Origin: Coriaria nepalensis | Lineage: Eukaryota; Streptophyta; Magnoliopsida; Cucurbitales; Coriariaceae | DNA: 64,000 bases | Direction: 5' to 3' | Assembly: GCA_027186245.1 (NCBI GenBank) | Contig: CP114481.1 | Coordinates: forward strand, 54,196,569-54,260,568 | Part shown: positions 52,966-64,000 of the stretch, piece after piece | Layout of the letters: every line of letters starts with the position of its first letter | Position numbering within the stretch: the stretch's first letter is position 1 | Translations under genes and position numbers: made by a program | The notes under the pieces: model-generated | The model's input: the letters and a program-made list of their open reading frames with translations, nothing else | Told to the model about the DNA's origin: nothing | Database searches by the model: none

Positions 52966-55900
52966 GGTCGGTAAAGTGGTAAACCTTCATGGGACCTTGC
53001 CATGACCGGATCAAATGCTGGCCTCTTCAAGTGAAGGTGATGGCATACACATACTCCCGTTGGTCCTGTCAATACCCTAAATAATAAACACAATACAAAA
53101 TCAAGATCAATTTCCTAAAATGGTTCAATTTCAATTTCATTGGGATCATCATTATATATTCATTTATGAAATTTAAAAAATACTTGCACAACAAAAATTA
53201 AACTGTTAGTCACATAGTGAACAGTGTCTACTTTCTTATCTTCCACTCCATATTTATAAGAATAAGAACAGTATCCCATACTTACAAGCGAGCTAACCAT
53301 AGTCAAGGTGGCTACGTCAACCAGGTGGTAGAAATTTTCACACTCCAGAATTTCAATGTGAAAAACTAGTGTTATCAGCACAACACAATCCAACTGGAGT
53401 CAAGATCCTAATCCCAAAATGCTTATATAGCTCTATGCTAACACATATCGGGTTTTGATGTTTGAAGATAACCAGATTTTGCAGAGGGTGAAAGAAAATC
53501 AAATACCATCTAGTGAAGCATACATAATCTAACGGAGAAAGAAGTACACGACTGGTCATTGCATCTGTGTTTTTGAACAGATCTGTGGGAGTGAAACATA
53601 TATGACATTTTAGATTTTCAGATCTGTGAATATTCACTATTCCATACAATTCAAGAAAAAGAAAAAGAAAAACAACCTCAGTCTACTTGAGACCTGTCAA
53701 ACGATTCCTTCATTTTCTTCATATAAGTGTTTGTCAGCATGATCAACCATAACCCCTCATCATTTCCCCACCATAGACCTACTGATTCTACATAACCCTC
53801 AGTTCAATCTATTAACTAATTAAACAAATCAGAGTGGGAATAGAAAACTAAATATGGGAGCAAATGAGGTTCATCACTAATTAATCAATTGTATACATGA
53901 CTGAAATTAATTACTGGGAAACGATGAACGCCGTTTTGATTTTCACCGGATGCCATTGCTAAAGATCAAAACAAGGAGAATTGAGAGAGAGCGGTGGAGA
54001 CTCAGAGTAATGGTGGGTCTAGGCCATCTAGCGTTGGTGGTTGTCGCCGGTCGTCGTTGGTGGATGGCAGTCTGAAAGAGAGAGGAGATATTGGGAGAGA
54101 GATATCGTCGATTTATTTCAATTATATATAAAATTAATATATATAATTAAGATGATTTGATTAATTTATTTTAATTATATATAAAATTAATATAATATAT
54201 AATATAATAATAAAAAATTAATATATATAATTAAAATGAGTTGATTAATTATAAATATAATTTATTAAAAATTTATCGAGATAAGATATAATAATTATAC
54301 AATTAGACCCTCGCCCTTAAAGAAAATTTCTATAAGCTTTGCCACGACGCTAGTTGCCTAGTGTGGACTTAGTGGATGATCAAGTTGTCTTGAAATTCAG
54401 AAGAAATAAAGCGTCATTTATGGTCAGTTGGTGATCGCAAAGATGCTATTGTTACTGAGTGAATAAATTTGTCTTGAATTCAAAAGAAATAAAGAAAACT
54501 AAAAGCTTATCACACCTGTAACAGTACTTTATGGAAGTCATCACTAGCATCTTCTTAATCTAGAGAAGCATCTCTCGTGCATGAGAAATTGAATATAATC
54601 CAAAACACAGTTTAAAAAGCATCAATGAGAAGCATGGAGCGTTCTGGTTTTAGCACTTTAAACCAGAATTTGAATAAATTAAAGTATCTAATGCACTCCG
54701 CAAGAGAATCACAAGCCAAGACGTAGTAATTAGGCTCGGCATGTAAATTCAAGCGAGTTAATCTTAGAACATAAACCCGGCCACTTCTTATCTGGAGTGC
54801 AAATGAGTTAATTTTGAAACCTTACGATCATCGGTAGAGATTGCGAATATATATTTTTGATAACAACGATTCAAGTAATTTTTTGGTTTTTTTTTTAATT
54901 TTAAGAAATATCAAAAACAACAATCTTATTTGAGGTAAGAAGTTAAAGACTCGAGGAAAATTCTCGATCAATCGTGAAAAAAATTAGGTTCAAGCATCAA
55001 TTTCTGATTTTTTCTTTTAAAGCCACAAAAAAAATAAGTAGATATGCGGATAGAGTGGTAATGCTTTTAAGGGATGTGGACAAGGGTTGTGGCTTAGGCT
55101 TCAAGCTGAAGACTTGCTATATATAGAAGGTTTAATTGTGTGGCCATTCCATCTCCTACCGCAAAGAAAGGTATAAGTGAGCCATGTGACAAGATCCCAT
55201 ACACCCAATCCTAATCTCCATTTTGATTCTCTCCGTCCCTTTCTTGACTGTCTCTTTCAGACAAGACAGAGCACAATGGGAACTCACTCAGCCCTACAAT
55301 CTTAGCTAGCTAGCTAGCTAATTCCTTTGTTTTTCCAAAGTCCCCACCCCAACATTCGAAAGATCCCACAATTTTTTTCTTCATCTGGATTGGCAGGTCG
55401 GTTATCTGTGTCTTTCACCCTCTTACGGGAGCTGTGACCTCACCCTTCTCACTAGTTAATTAATGGGATTAATCTAATTTCTAATTCGAATTAATAAACT
55501 TAATTATCATTTTACCACTTGTTTCTAAATGGTTTGCAAAAGGGAATAGAGATATAACTGTATCTTTTGATTCCTCAAGTTCCACCCGAAGGGCGAAGCC
55601 GGAAAAAACCTGTAGAGAGGTAAATTACATTAAACAAAAGTTAGGAGGGGGGGGGGGGATTTATTTTTAATACAAATTTGAAGGACTCATTTGCGAAAAT
55701 TTAATAATTTTTAGGTTGAAAATTTAATAATTTTTAGGTTAAAAATTTAACACCCACGACAAAAGTAATTAATATACATGTGTTTTAAGTCACCAATATT
55801 CATAAATAACAAAAAATCGAGAAGTAATTAATACACACTTGCATCAAATAAACTGATATTCATAAATGACAAAAACCGAAACCATATCATGAAATGTCTA

Positions 55901-56280
55901 ACTTGATCATAGATCTCTATATACATAGTGCAAAATATCTGTATCTGTCACAATTGTCCGATCCGCCCACTCGCGAAGTGGATATGGTATATAATTTTTT
56001 AAATTTTTTTAGGCCAGCAAATATGCACCATGCCAAAAAGTTAGAAGATATTCGCCCACTTTACCTTCTTCTCTTTTAGATTAGACCGTAGCGGCACAAC
56101 CTCTTCCTCATCATGATATTATGAATTAAACTATATGTTTTGTGAGTTGGTGGATAGTGGATATTATAACCTTTAATATTATATTTGATGAAAATTCGAC
56201 ATTATAACAACTAAAATTCATTTTTTTTTCTTTTTCATTTCCGCTTAAAAGTTATGATACTTTACAGATTGATGAGGCCA
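52966..56280. other. Interior of the hAT relic, mostly unrecognised
   Basis: AT-rich DNA with short frames, (TA)-rich stretches near 54120-54240, a (GCTA)n run near 55305-55321 and a G-run near 55647-55660. The block 55100-55460 is less AT-rich and less repetitive than its surroundings. No coding family is assigned with confidence. Confidence 0.4.
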
Positions 56281-56399
56281 TCAACCCGTAGAGTAAATTA
56301 GTCATAACTGCTAAAAGTTTGGAAATGAGGCAATTTTGACGTGTTGCATAATCCGTTCAGAACTCAGTCATATTTCTGTCTCTTTAGATCAAGTTCTTT

Positions 56400-56677
56400 G
56401 TTTGGATCGAGAACTCAGAGCGAGAGACGTTATATGAGACCTTAGTATGGGAAAGAAGAAAAGACATCGGTCTGGATCAGAATCCCAGACCAAGAGACGT
56501 TACATGAGATCTAGGTCTGGGAAAGAAAAAAATACATCGGTTTGGATCGGGAACTCAGACTGAGAAACATTACATAAAACCTCGGTCTGGTAAAGAAAAA
56601 AAGATTTCGGTCTGGATCGGGGATTTAGACTGAGAGAAATTATATGAGACCTTGGTCTAGGAAAGAAGAAAAGGCCC
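56400..56677. repeat. Minisatellite, 4 x 70 bp
   Basis: Four head-to-tail units start at 56400, 56470, 56540 and 56610. Each begins GTYTGGATC and contains CAGACYGAGAGACRTTAYATGA-like and GGTCTGGGAAAGAA-like blocks. Unit length is exactly 70 bases in the first three; the last is slightly short. Units differ by several substitutions, so the array is not recent. Confidence 0.9.
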
Positions 56678-56728
56678 CAGTATAGTTTACTAGTCATAAC
56701 TCATAATTTATAATTTATTAGTCATGAG

Positions 56729-56774
56729 ACCCGTAGAGTAAACTAGTCATAACTTATAGTTTCACTCTACGGGT
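56729..56774. repeat. Perfect-type hairpin with 15-base loop
   Basis: ACCCGTAGAGTAAAC (56729-56743) pairs with GTTTCACTCTACGGGT (56759-56774), with one small mismatch or bulge. The left arm plus loop also occurs as a direct copy at 56284-56310, on the other side of the 70-bp array. Confidence 0.8.
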
Positions 56775-57162
56775 CAAACTTCGAAAAGTCGAAAGCCTCA
56801 TGACCCTTCGAATAAACTAAAAAGGCAGGCGAGCGAGTAGATAACTGTCATAATCGCTGGCCATAAGGGTGACAGATAATCACCTGCTCTATAACAGGGT
56901 GAAACGAGCGGATACAATATAAAAATTTTTTTTAAACGGACGGATAACCGTCCGTTAATATAAATGACGAATATGGTGGATAACAGATATTCATATCTAC
57001 AATTTGCACAACCCTAACGTGAATTATCTAATAATTATGATTAAATAGGGTGAAGACATTTATAGGAGAAACAAACACATGACCCGAGAAAAATTGTGTG
57101 ATCCCTATGGCTTCTAGAAAAAGGAAAAAAAAAACGAGGGTCGGGACTTGGGGACTCTTTTT

Positions 57163-57320
57163 CAGATCAGGAAAAGAAAAGAAAAGGAAGAAAGTTTGGG
57201 GTAAAAGCAAATTGGTAATGCACTTTTTGGTCTCGCTGGTGCACTTTTTGGTAATGCACTTTTTAAGATCAGGAAAAGAGAAGAAAAAAAGGGTTGGGCT
57301 AAAGAAAACTTTTGCCTTCT
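57163..57320. repeat. Local duplication of a purine-rich unit
   Basis: CAGATCAGGAAAAGAAAAG (about 57163) and AAGATCAGGAAAAGAGAAG (about 57266) begin two similar purine-rich blocks. Between them TGCACTTTTTGGT occurs three times, the last copy truncated. The frame at 57098-57340 only reflects this repeat. Confidence 0.7.
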
Positions 57321-58900
57321 GGAATCAAGTCCTGGACTAGATATATACGTAGATGAATGTAGGCCTCATGGTTTGGTAATGCAGGGGGGACGGATGTTTA
57401 CGAGTATATAGTATTTGGATAGCTCTTGTACTACATGCATGAGAATCGATACAGTAAGACCCCAAATGGGTATCATTTGCAATGATCAGGTATATTATCA
57501 GTAGATAACTTAGATTGATCATGCCATTGATCAGCTGCCAAAAGAGATATTCTTACAGACAGATGCATGCATATTGCACGGTTTAAAATCTCAAAGAACA
57601 AAGATGTGCTTCTCAAAAAGCTGGCTCAGGTGGATTGCGACAGGGATTCAACAAAACATGTGTTGTCCGATGCTTCGTACTATCTTTACTTCAATTAATC
57701 AATCAATCAATCAATCAATCCTTGCCCTTCCCCCCACAAAAATATAAAAAAAAAATAAAAAAAAAAATAAAGAAAGAAAATGAAGAAGAATTCCCTCTCC
57801 GCCACATGCTTGAGCAGTTGAGCGATGCTTCCTTTTTTTACTCTTCTCTCTTTTTAAGTTAGGAGGAGGGGTGGACGAGTAAAACAATTAAACATCTTAA
57901 CTTATTAGATTTTAGTTACAAAATTGATCCAAATTATAAGCACAAATATACAATTATTGAGTTTTTTTTCTTGGGTAAAGAAACCCGGCCGTAAAAAAGA
58001 TCCTGGTCACTCACTGGGCCCTACATCGGTCAAGCCCCCTACCTACGTAGAGACAAGTGTAGTGTAATAAATTAAGAAGGTAGTTGACATGATACTGATT
58101 AGTCAATGACTAATAGTCTGAATCCTGATGATACAAACGAGCTAGCCAGGCTTTAGAATAAAGAGAGACACTTAATAAAGCCCATGAATCCATTTCATTC
58201 TCATATCCCTATGTGCCTCCCCCCCCCCCGCTCACTACAAACCATCATGGTCAAAAAGTGGGATCATAATAATAATCGTGCACGTTTTGTTGCATGTTTT
58301 CCCTGTTCATAACTATATACATCCATCTCAAAAGAGTTAAATTTGTTTTAAGTAAAAATACCTAATCCCATTTCACGAAGGAAAAAAATAAATATCTAAC
58401 TGCAAGATTTAATCTTGTATAAATAGATTAATTATAATAATAGATATTAATTCTATATATTATATCAGTTATTATATTTTAAAAATATATAAAATTATAA
58501 TCACTTAATTTATTATAAGATCGTTAAAAGATAATAAGATTATATTTCTTTTATATAGATATAAAAATTATAAAAAAAAATAAATGCATCCATATATATA
58601 TATATATAGTATGATTATTTAGAATATTATTATCATTTTATTATTTATTATAGCCCCTTATCACTTTAACTTTACGTGTAGTTAAAGTTTATGTTAGATC
58701 TAATGTTGATGTAGACATTAATTTTGTTTGTTTTTTTTTAATTTTTTAATTTTTAATTTTGTTTTTTTGGGTTCAAAATTTGCTCAAATATATATATAAA
58801 AACATAAAACGAAGGAGGAATATTGCATCGGGAAAAAGGAGAGGAGAAAAGAGAAAGAAAGAACCAAGAAGAATCAAGTGAGTGAGAGAGAGGTAGGAGG
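57321..58900. other. Distal FT upstream region
   Basis: No gene. Contains an (AATC)n run (57695-57720), a C-run (58219-58228) and TA-rich tracts (58590-58610). Confidence 0.45.
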
Positions 58901-58936
58901 GATCTAAAAGTTAAAAAAGAATGATATACAGTAGTA

Positions 58937-59046
58937 CCACACATCAGAATATGAATAGATATTGGACCAAAGCTGCTCAAATCAAAAGCGAGATACCAGA
59001 AAATAAATATATAAATAGCCATTGGCCCTCTTCTTGCTACTCCACA
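58937..59046 (+). promoter_or_regulatory. FT proximal promoter: TATA box and CCACA motifs
   Basis: TATATAAAT at 59008-59016 is a good TATA box about 207 bases before the FT start. CCACA pentamers, the core of CONSTANS-responsive elements, occur at 58937-58941 and 59042-59046, about 286 and 181 bases before the ATG. That distance is similar to the paired sites of Arabidopsis FT. The second lies near the expected transcription start, so only the first is well placed. Function is inferred. Confidence 0.35.
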
Positions 59047-59222
59047 CAATCCCAGTAGATATCAAAATCAAATCTTACTTAATACAAATAGCTAGCTAGG
59101 CTAGCAACCTTTTTTTTTTTGTTGAATTTCTCTCATTGATCTTCTTCTTCTTCTTCTATCATACATCTGTACATACAAATAGCAGCTAGGGTTGATTGAG
59201 AAAAACAAAATTAGATCAAAAC

Positions 59223-61977
59223 ATGCCAAGAGACAGGGACCCACTTGTTGTAGGTCGAGTAATAGGGGATGTTTTGGACAGCTTTACAAGGTCCATTCCA
59301 CTTAGGGTGAACTACAATAACAAGGAAGTTAACAATGGCTGTGAGCTCAAACCTTCCCAAGTTGTTGCCCCGCCTCGAGTCGAAATTGGTGGCTCTGATT
59401 TCAGGACCTTCTACACTCTGGTATTTCTTCTTCTTCTTCTTCTTCAATAATCAAGTAATTAACTAGGGTTTTGAGTTAATAATGTACATATTAACGTCCA
59501 TGATCAACATGTAGGTTATGGTAGACCCGGACGCTCCAAGCCCAAGTGATCCCAGCCTGAGGGAGTACTTGCATTGGTAAGTCACTTGTTTGCTTTGCTC
59601 ATCAGGCCACTTAATCTTCTCTTTTGATTGACTACTTACTTAATTACTATTAACTTTTTTTGGGGGGGTCTCTTTTTCTGGTTTCTGAATTCTGAACCTG
59701 CGAAGTGACGTTGGGGTAAAAACACGGGGTTAATGCCCGTTGTTTTGTACAACTGCATGAATGACTTCTCTCTCTCTCTCTCTCTCACTCTCTCACTATC
59801 TGTATCGGGGTATGCCAGTAGGGTTAATGCCTAAAGCAAATGAAACACAAAATCCAATGGAAACGAGGTGAGATGTGAGCTTTACCAAAAAAGATGAGAG
59901 CACTTCATTACATCGTACCTGTAGTCGGTACTCGTATTAGTTAAAGCTGCTTTCCTCTTTTTGTTTTTTTTTTTTTCTTTTAATGGAGTTAACTAATCCC
60001 TCTCCCTCTGCCTCGTTTGATTTATGGCGCTTTGTATTTTTCCTTTTGTTTTTCCCTGTTCGTACGTGTTGTGCCAAGTGGAACTAGGACCATGCATGGG
60101 AGCCATGGCCATTTAGAAAAGTGGCTTTTAACGTACAAGGTTTCAGGTTTTTTCTTTTTTTTTTCTTTTACTGACATGCTGACAAGACCCTACTTGTAAT
60201 CATAATCATACTTCCCGCCCAGTAGAAGAAGTGTCGAACCTCCTACTTCGTGGGTTTGGTTTGGGTTGGGATGACTTTAATTAAATTTTCTTAAAATAAA
60301 ATAAAATTTAATAATTAAAATATGATAAAGTCATAATTTATAGATTAATTTTTAAAAAATTTAACCATTATTATTTGAAAGTTTTTAATCTCCAAAATTT
60401 AAAGATAAATGTTCAATCTCTAATTTTATCTAATTTTTTTTAAAAATAATTAAAAAAATAAATATTAATATTGAGTTTTACAAAAATTTTAAATAATTAT
60501 GATTCTAACACCTAAATTAATCAATTTTAATTATATATATTAATTTTATATTATAACTTTTAATTTAAGTTAATTGATATGGATCAACCTTCCTATAAAC
60601 AACTAAAATTCATCTAAAGAAATTCTCATGACTGGTCACGTTATCAAATGGATTCTTTTGTGATTTTTCAGGTTGGTGACCGATATTCCGGCAACAACCG
60701 GAGCTAGCTTCGGTACGTACCTTTAACTTCATTAAACTTAAATTTAAGGTAACATTCTTATTTTCTTTATATATATAAATAAACTTATTGTAGATCAGTG
60801 GTTATAAGAGGATCAAAGAGATAAGAAGTTGATATAAATTTTCAAAAGTCAACTTTTCCACTTAAACAGTCGTTTGTATCTCTCATACCCTTTTCCTTTA
60901 CTTCTTTTCTTTTTGAAATTCTTTTGTTCTTTTTGCCTTCCACGTCAACAGTCTCGTGATAAAAGGGCCAGACATAGAAAGTGTGATAAGACCAATAATA
61001 TAAGCGATTCTTATTCTGCTTTTTCTTTGTAGCAGACATACAAACTTAAGTTACAATCGTATACGTTTTTTCTCCAATTAACTTGCAAATTATGGTTGGG
61101 AGGTAGCTGTCATAGCCATAGGATGTTGAGTACTCATTACACAAACCTTATCATCATAAAAACACATAGTATTTAGTGCTACCATCATTTTCACAATCAT
61201 AGAAAGGAATCGATGTCTACCATAAAGCTTGTTAACCATTTTAATACTTTAATCTGAGTTGTCATCCATAAGAGATTCAACGAACAAGATCACGTTTACA
61301 TATATCGGCTAAGAACAAGTTTCCTATGTGGTCATGATCTTGTCCGTTGGATCCGCGGTGGATGACTCGAATGAAAGCGTAAGATAGACACACTGAATTA
61401 TCTATATATATTTTGGCATTATCACCTTTATTTACAAACTTCTATCAATTACTCACAACACTTTAGCCAAAAAAAAAAAAGAAAGAGAAGATCGATTTAG
61501 TTGAAAAATTGTTGTATGGACCCGAGTTAGAGCAAATAAGTGAGATCAGGTTAATCCAGATGTAAAAAATGGAAAGGCCGTTAGAAAATGATAAGGACCT
61601 TTCTCCTTGATGCTTTTTGATTAGTTTGGTAGGTCTAGGTAACGATTTTTCGATTTAGTTAATAAACAAGCCTGCTAATGACTAATATTGTGATATGTTA
61701 AGAGGTGGGGAAATTGAATAATAAATAATAATGGTACGTTAACTAATTTGTAGGGCAAGAGGTTGTTTGCTATGAGAGTCCAAGGCCAACAATTGGGATC
61801 CACCGCTTCGTTTTCGTGTTATTCCGGCAACTGGGAAGGCAGACCGTTTACGCACCGGGTTGGCGCCAGAATTTCAACACCCGAGACTTTGCTCAGGTGT
61901 ACAATCTCGGCTCACCTGTCGCTGCTGTTTACTTCAACTGCCAGAGGTTGAGTGGCTCTGGTGGAAGGAGAGTATAA
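59223..61977 (+). CDS. FT: FLOWERING LOCUS T, PEBP-family florigen (174 aa)
   Basis: Four exons (59223-59420, 59515-59576, 60672-60712, 61754-61977), with the family's classic lengths 198/62/41/224, give 174 residues. PEBP motifs are [13 protein letters not shown] and [12 protein letters not shown]. The residues that separate FT from the repressor TFL1 are of FT type: Tyr84 (LREYLHW) and Gln139 (YAPGWRQNF). Segment B is YAPGW, as in activating FTs, and the C-terminus is [14 protein letters not shown] is made in leaf phloem companion cells, moves to the shoot apex and works with FD and 14-3-3 proteins to induce flowering. Introns 2 and 3 are each about 1 kb; (CT)n lies in intron 2 (59769-59787). 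The gene is intact, and the chosen ATG gives MPRDRDPL, as in related FTs. Confidence 0.96.
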
Positions 61978-62920
61978 CTCTACTTGGTATCTTCATGATC
62001 ATCATGAAATCTAGCTATATCATAACATATATATAATATTTTATATTATATATATATAGTTGTGTATGACGATCTATATATATATATATATAGTTGCACT
62101 CCTCTAACTAGTAACCAGTGCTAACTACAAAGGCTCGCTTGCTGACGTTGTTGCATGAGCGGAGCATAAATGTCCAGTAAGACTGCATGTATTAATAATA
62201 AGACAGTCAATGGGAAGTTTGTTACTATTAACTGCCTTTTCCTGTCTCCCGAACTTTATATTTTTGGGTACAAATTGCATGCTATTAGTCCATCCTTAGC
62301 GAGAGTTTAAAGCTGGTTTAGTGGTCAGGAACGTAAAAGAGTTAGTAATCAAGTTTGTCTAATTGAAAAAAAGTAAACTGAACAGTAATTAAACGTCCGA
62401 ACAAGTCGATCGAGTACGCTAAGCATCTATAAGATTCCTTTAAGACAGTTATGCATAATTTGAATGTATGATTGGAATGAAGTGCTTATGGGAAAAAGCA
62501 AAAGAACTTGAGATTGAGATTTGTAGATTGGAAATTGAATGTTTGTTGGTTTACAAGTTTGTGACAATTCTTATAAGGAATGCAATTTTTTGGCAGGCAA
62601 TTGTGCAAGAAGTATATATGTACCTTTGAGGAAAATGATGAAATACTTTTGAGATACTAGAATGATTTGGAATTGTGATATTGGTTATGGAAAATTATTT
62701 TGAAAGTGTTAGAAAGTTTTCATATTCGATTCACATATTAGGTTGAGATTGATTCGAGTAATTAGTCTGGCTAGCTTTGATATACCATAATTTGAAACTC
62801 AACTAGTAAGGGATGTTGCTTCGCCGGCACAGGTAAAGGTGCGAGATTGTGGCCGGAAAGCGCACATTATGAAACTGCAAAGATGGAAAAGTTTTGATTA
62901 GTATTCTGTCGACTTTAAGA
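61978..62920. other. FT 3' flank
   Basis: Holds the FT 3' UTR and (TA)n tracts (62048-62090). No other gene is seen. Confidence 0.5.
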
Positions 62921-62921
62921 G

Positions 62922-63174
62922 ATCAGGGAAATTGAATTGGTTTAGTTATGAAATTTGTTAAGACCTTCATATCGGCATATTCTGCGAATTACGAAATTAA
63001 ATTTGCATAATGTTTGTCCCATAAGTTCCATGTATGTATATTATTGAGTTTCGACTTACCCTTTTCCGTTTTCATTTTGCCCATCCAGATCATAGTTATC
63101 GAGCGATTTTCATCATCCGGTATTCGGGTTTCAAGATTTTCCGTTAGTAGGCCAGTAACTGATGGTGTTGCCAT
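62922..63174 (-). CDS. Possible small two-exon gene, unknown function
   Basis: I do not recognise this frame. A start at 63174 follows an unremarkable leader and reads MATPSVTGLLTENLETRIPD, then NRSITMIWMGKMKTEK, up to a consensus donor G|GTAAGT at 63060/63059. An acceptor TTCGCAG at about 62988 would add EYADMKVLTNFITKPIQFP and a stop near 62922, for about 56 residues in total. The intron would be only about 70 bases. Good splice signals are the only support; there is no domain. It could be a first exon of a longer gene or chance. Confidence 0.25.
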
Positions 63175-64000
63175 TTTCTTTAAAGACTTGCGGCGGTTGT
63201 GATCTGGTTTGGACTCTGGATTGTAACAACAGAGGGAGGGCCATCCCCACTTATACTTTTTGCCTTCTTTTTTTTTTTCACTGTATCTACATCGTTATCA
63301 TGATTTTGGTGTTTCTCTGACATTTCCAAAACTCTTGTACGCTACACGTGATTTTCTTATCATGTTCCCAACTCTTTAAACTCAAGTATATTATGATGTC
63401 GGAAAGATATAAATCCTAAGATTAATTAATTATTTTTGTGGATAAAAGTCTAATTGATATAAGTTTAATTATCATAAATAAAATTTTTAAACCTAAAAAC
63501 ACAAATTATTTTATAAATTTATCATCAAACAGGCCCCCTAAATTTTCGTTTTCCTAGATTTCTGATACGAAGAGAAGCAAATTAGTTATGTGGCCTGGTA
63601 AGGCTCCTTTCACATTAACTCAAAAACACATCAATAAGAACAATAAACAATAACGATGAATCATGCAGCACATTCTTCTTGTACGGGTATGGTCTCTACG
63701 GTCACATGACAAAACCAAGTATTATCACAAACCACATACATTATTCCCATACTAAATTCTCATCAACCTCTATAATTATCTTCCAAAGAAGTTCACATTC
63801 TTGTGAACTTGATACTGCTTTTATTCAGTTAGTTGTAAATGTTCAGGACCAGATAGTATTCACTAATTATACATAATCATCACCTACAGGAAGTATTTAG
63901 TATTAATTCACATACTACGTGAGGCAAGGGTATCAAACCAGAATGCAGCTTTCGTTGTTCCATTATTTGTATCAAAGAAAAATGCAGATCACCTGCAGAA
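63175..64000. other. Right edge of the window
   Basis: Ordinary AT-rich sequence with a T-run near 63268-63279. A good acceptor-like TTCTGCAG on the minus strand (64000-63993) suggests that a minus-strand exon may begin at about 63992, but no protein family is recognised. Confidence 0.3.

Larger units (their letters stand above)
51592..57016 (-). mobile_element. hAT-superfamily DNA transposon relic, about 5.4 kb, with nested insertions
   Basis: The ends are inverted copies of each other over roughly 150-180 bases. Left end (51592 on): TAG, TGTGTAAAT, CATTTACATTAACGAGCGG, then CCGTCACC and CTGCCTGCC followed by T-runs. The right end (57016 backwards) shows TAGGGTTGTGCAAAT, CATTTATATTAACGGACGG, TCTGTCACC and CGCCTGCC followed by T-runs. 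The subterminal GCGGAT-type repeats are typical of plant hAT elements. On the minus strand at 52465-52703 lies a transposase dimerisation domain. The flanking 8-mers (51584-51591 and 57017-57024) do not match, so no target duplication remains. The interior also carries plastid DNA and a minisatellite. Not autonomous. Confidence 0.55.

Noticed and set aside
53160..53649. Minus-strand frames with LVDVATL and CVSIELYKHFGI, faintly like ERD2-type ER retention receptors
   Set aside because: Only short scattered similarity from memory; the frames are broken and key membrane segments are missing. Too weak to list as a pseudogene.
57098..57340. 80-codon frame rich in Lys and Arg
   Set aside because: Produced by a duplicated purine-rich unit; no codon or domain support.
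63908..63992. Minus-strand text that reads like a protein end (AFFFDTNNGTTKAAFWFDTL)
   Set aside because: In that frame a TGA directly follows the only good acceptor site, and no family was recognised; the neighbouring frame is also open. Left unassigned.

Overview
This window is nuclear DNA from a flowering plant, a eudicot and most likely a woody rosid-type species. Genes are split by AT-rich GT..AG introns and separated by microsatellite-rich spacers. The proteins are plant-specific: a LOB-domain factor, an FT florigen, a KORRIGAN-type endoglucanase, an alpha-kleisin of the SYN4 type and a type II inositol polyphosphate 5-phosphatase. There is no operon, prophage or CRISPR structure.

Layout, left to right. 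(1) 1-7 kb: the 3' end of a peroxisomal acyl-activating enzyme, then three decayed genes in a row: a phosphatidylinositol-phosphate 5-kinase, a SirB1/transglutaminase-like gene and a stearoyl-ACP desaturase. (2) 7-20 kb: two large intact genes facing tail to tail, ELF9 (Tat-SF1/CUS2-like splicing factor, 14 coding exons) and SYN4/RAD21.3 (cohesin kleisin, 16 coding exons). A 306-bp TRIM retrotransposon lies in a SYN4 intron. (3) 21-37 kb: four minus-strand genes, namely a 2-alkenal/double-bond reductase, a GH28 polygalacturonase, an FRA3-like 5-phosphatase with a WD40-like N-terminal half, and a membrane-anchored GH9 endoglucanase (KOR2 type). (4) 38-46 kb: a Nudix hydrolase and AS2/LBD6, both on the plus strand. 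(5) 46-59 kb: a gene-poor stretch with an NQR pseudogene, a Ty3/gypsy remnant, a 5.4-kb hAT transposon relic that holds an inserted plastid rbcL fragment, and a 70-bp minisatellite. (6) 59-62 kb: a complete four-exon FT gene, then possibly one small gene.

The gene order is informative. From memory of the Arabidopsis map, reductase, polygalacturonase (RCPG), FRA3, KOR2 and AS2 are near-consecutive (At1g65560-65620), with FT close by (At1g65480). ELF9 and SYN4 are neighbours (At5g16260/16270) beside two acyl-ACP desaturases (At5g16230/16240) and not far from AAE genes. The window therefore looks like an ancestral eudicot block that Arabidopsis split into two places, and the desaturase pseudogene sits where an active copy would be expected. 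These locus comparisons were not checked by a search.

Several genes share themes. Polygalacturonase, FRA3 and KOR2 act in cell wall metabolism. AS2 acts in leaf polarity and FT in flowering. Arabidopsis ELF9 also affects flowering time through SOC1 transcripts. No new multi-gene system is visible. The most unusual structures are the nested hAT/plastid-DNA relic, the clean TRIM, the cluster of pseudogenes and an Asp-to-Glu change at the predicted catalytic base of the endoglucanase.
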